A stretch of DNA of 64,000 nucleotides from the NCBI GenBank assembly GCA_963693085.1, contig OY856412.1, forward strand, positions 966,348,781 to 966,412,780. The letters are read 5' to 3'. The stretch comes from Alisma plantago-aquatica. Taxonomy: Eukaryota > Streptophyta > Magnoliopsida > Alismatales > Alismataceae. The notes under the pieces are model-generated. The model made no database searches, was not told the DNA's origin, and was given only the letters and a program-made list of their open reading frames with translations. The position numbers and the translations under genes are program-made. Below are positions 61,835 through 64,000 of this stretch, in pieces (positions within the stretch are counted from its first letter, which is position 1; the number at the start of each line of letters is the position of its first letter).

Positions 61835-62634
61835 TTTGGGATTATTGTGGTATTGGATTTGATAATTTATTATTCACATCACATGCAATAATAGAATGAT
61901 AAAAATCAAAATCTGATCATATTGATTATCACATAATATAGTAAATTGACATTGACTCTGATACCACTGTAGGGAAATATGGCTACAAAGCATGCATTAG
62001 AAATAAGTTTTTTATCTATCATATTTTGCATAACCAGCGGATCACGTCAATAACTATAAGATGGAAAGCATGGTTTTGAGGATATACTTGGTCCTGGAAA
62101 AGTCCAGAGACCATCCACATCATTTAGTTGTGCAACTCTGACTCCTGGTTGTAATGGGACTCGTCTGACTGCTCCTCCACGGACAACAAACATGAACTTC
62201 GTCTTCTACAACAACTCCTATCGTCATGGACTGTTGGTTGGTGATGCCCTCCTAGTGGAAGACAATGACCTCCCACCTCTGGAAAAGTTCACATGGACCG
62301 CCTAGAACTCCTTTCGTCCTGCTAGAATAGATATGAAGGAGTTGTTCCTCCCATTGGTGTACTAGTCATCAACTTTATCTCCCACAACAATAATCTCAGT
62401 TGTTCTCTCCCTTGCTATACCTCCCTAGTTGGGTAGGACTTGCTCAGGATCTCATGGTTACCACAACCAAAGAGGACAACAATTGTCAGAGAAACTAATT
62501 CTCAATTGTCTGTATTGTGTTCTATGAAGCCCCCAATACCCCTCTATTTGTAGGTGGGGTTTGAGTTAGGGTTCCCAGTTTGTGCGGGAGTGGAAGAGAC
62601 CAGAAGATCTCAATTTTTTGCAACAATTCTAGAA
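60855..62634 (-). mobile_element. Copia-type LTR pair with most of the interior deleted
   Basis: Two direct repeats (60855-61536 and 61968-62634, offset 1113 bp) start TGTAGGGAAATATGG on the plus strand. The minus strand shows ...CCCTACA then GTGGTATCAGAG at 61957-61967, an LTR end with a tRNA-Met type PBS. So 61968 onward is the 5' LTR and 60855 onward the 3' LTR of a minus-strand element. At most 430 bp separate them, with no coding sequence. A minus TATA box (CTATAAATAG) is at about 61446-61455; the other copy has CTACAAATAG. Homology stops close to the TATA, so the 3' LTR probably lacks most of its U3. The true right end is probably past 62634. No target duplication was found. Confidence 0.65.
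61799..61832. repeat. (TA)n microsatellite
   Basis: Uninterrupted TA repeat in the residual interior of the Copia-type element. Confidence 0.95.
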
Positions 62635-64000
62635 ACTTCACATCCTGTGATAGCCCAGATGGTTGTCTGGCTGCCTAGACGATTGTATAGCATGCCAAAA
62701 GGTCATTTGGCATGTTATACGGTCATTTGGAACAACCCATACGACCATTTGGTTGTTTCACAGATGTACACAAAATGGGAAATTCAATTCTCATCAATGT
62801 TGGACATTGATTTCCTTGCACAACAAGTAATGTAAAAGCCAAACAAATAGGAAAATGTCTAGAACCTTCCCTTGACTGAACGGACCATCTCTCCCATGTG
62901 ATACGATCATCTCGGTCACCTAGAAGGTCATCTAGGGACCCGAGTTGAGCCAGCCAGTTGGGTAGGTTTCCTTCTTAGCCCATTTCAACTCAAAACAGGC
63001 CTGACTCCCCAGACGCCCATATCAACACTTGAGACGACCGTTTGGCACTTCTAGACAGTCGTATCAACACTTGGGATGGGCGTTCGACAATGTTGCCAGC
63101 CTATTTGTTGCATGAATCAAATACCTAAACACTTTAGTACTTAATTCAATTGTCATTCAAGATCTAAAATCCTCTTCTAGGTCATGACCTATGTCTGTGA
63201 CCCTATAGGTCCCATATTATGTTGGCAGTGAATGTCCATAACAACTTATGACATCACAAAAACATGAGTGGTACCTAGTCACACATCAATGCTACCTAAG
63301 TAAATAGAAAGTTGGGAAACAACTTCAACCTACAATCTGTGTATGGTGTTGTAGTGTTTGTATAGTTACTTTGTCAATGATGTCCATATTGAATTCAAGG
63401 CATGGACCAGTCATCCTCTTCATCATTCAATCTTGTTCCTTGAACCAAGAGAAGACTTTCTGAGATACATGTAAGCTCAATATCAATATGTTATCACATG
63501 TGCATGGCCATGCATTTCTCGGTCTCGCTAATCAAGAGCCCTAGAACATCAAACTCCCATAGGAGGGACAAATCCCACTTCTATCATTCACAATCTATCC
63601 CCATGTGTCAAATTCATCCAATCATCATCATTATAACAACCCATGTTTCAGGACTGCATTTGATGATGTCAAAGTGTACCCAATGACATGTAATGAATGC
63701 AATAATTTTAGGTCTAAGAACCACAACCACAACCATCATTATGAGAGCTGACTATGACTTCTATGATGATGGCTGCCATGTGTTAGTCTCATGGTGGGTT
63801 TGTCTGATACACTATTCTCTAACATGTATCTGTGTACTTGGTTTGATATTTCCATATCATGACTAATGAGATTTAGTCATCAACCAACTCACACTTTGAT
63901 CTTATGTGTTATTGTTGTCTATTAAACTTCCACAATAACAATCGATCAGGGACATAATGAGAATATGTATATGTGATCTTAATAACCGTATGATCTCATT
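62635..64000 (-). other. Probable U3 of the Copia-type 5' LTR, then unrecognised flank
   Basis: 62640-63090 contains repeated short motifs (ACGACCATTTGG, ACGACCGTTTGG, GGTCATTTGG, ACGATCATC), like the repeat clusters in the promoter part of the other LTRs here. This supports the LTR extending rightward. No outer LTR end could be fixed. Beyond about 63100 I see no domains. Confidence 0.4.

Overview
This window is intergenic DNA from a repeat-rich flowering-plant nuclear genome. I find no convincing host gene and no rRNA, tRNA or CRISPR. Everything I can identify is a retroelement: Ty3/Gypsy elements of the Tekay/Del and Athila lineages, Ty1/Copia LTRs and L1-type LINEs, all types found together in angiosperms. 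The species cannot be read from the sequence.

Positions 1-44030 are one stack of nested LTR retrotransposons. The host is a minus-strand Tekay/Del-like Gypsy element. Its 5' LTR is at 38830-44030, its gag at 15804-16635 and its protease-RT-RNase H at 2230-4507. Integrase and the 3' LTR should lie left of the window. Four insertions split it. (1) An Athila-like minus-strand element occupies the left edge (LTR 420-2229, PBS, start of gag). (2) A plus-strand coding-free element with 3.9-kb LTRs (4508-15803, LARD-like) sits inside gag. (3) A plus-strand Athila-like element (16690-38651, perfect AACCA target duplication) sits in the leader, about 55 bp before gag. (4) A Copia solo LTR (41406-42930, perfect GGGTC duplication) sits in the 5' LTR. 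The Athila element is itself split by a second coding-free element in minus orientation with 3.44-kb LTRs (24266-33177, perfect GACGC duplication). LTR divergence judged by eye from short samples (about 7%, 4% and 2% for LARD-A, Athila-B and LARD-C) agrees with the nesting order.

Positions 44031-64000 hold older debris. It includes two L1-type LINE fragments in opposite orientations (45640-46815 plus, 48210-50460 minus), a decayed Athila-like pol (52030-54200 plus) and a diverged solo LTR of the LARD-A family (55836-59049). Near the right end is a minus-strand Copia-type LTR pair with almost no interior (60855 to beyond 62634). The stretches between them are AT-rich and unrecognised.

The most interesting signal is an array of the nested palindrome GTCGATACCATCGAC in Athila-B. 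It occurs in the LTR and again just before the second (envelope-position) ORF, where a TATA box and leader follow it. This looks like an internal promoter built from the LTR motif. TCGA-centred inverted repeats also occur in the Copia solo LTR and in the LARD-A family LTRs, so different families in this genome may have converged on the same kind of LTR signal. The window also holds two different coding-free elements with giant LTRs that both keep a Tekay-type 3' signature.
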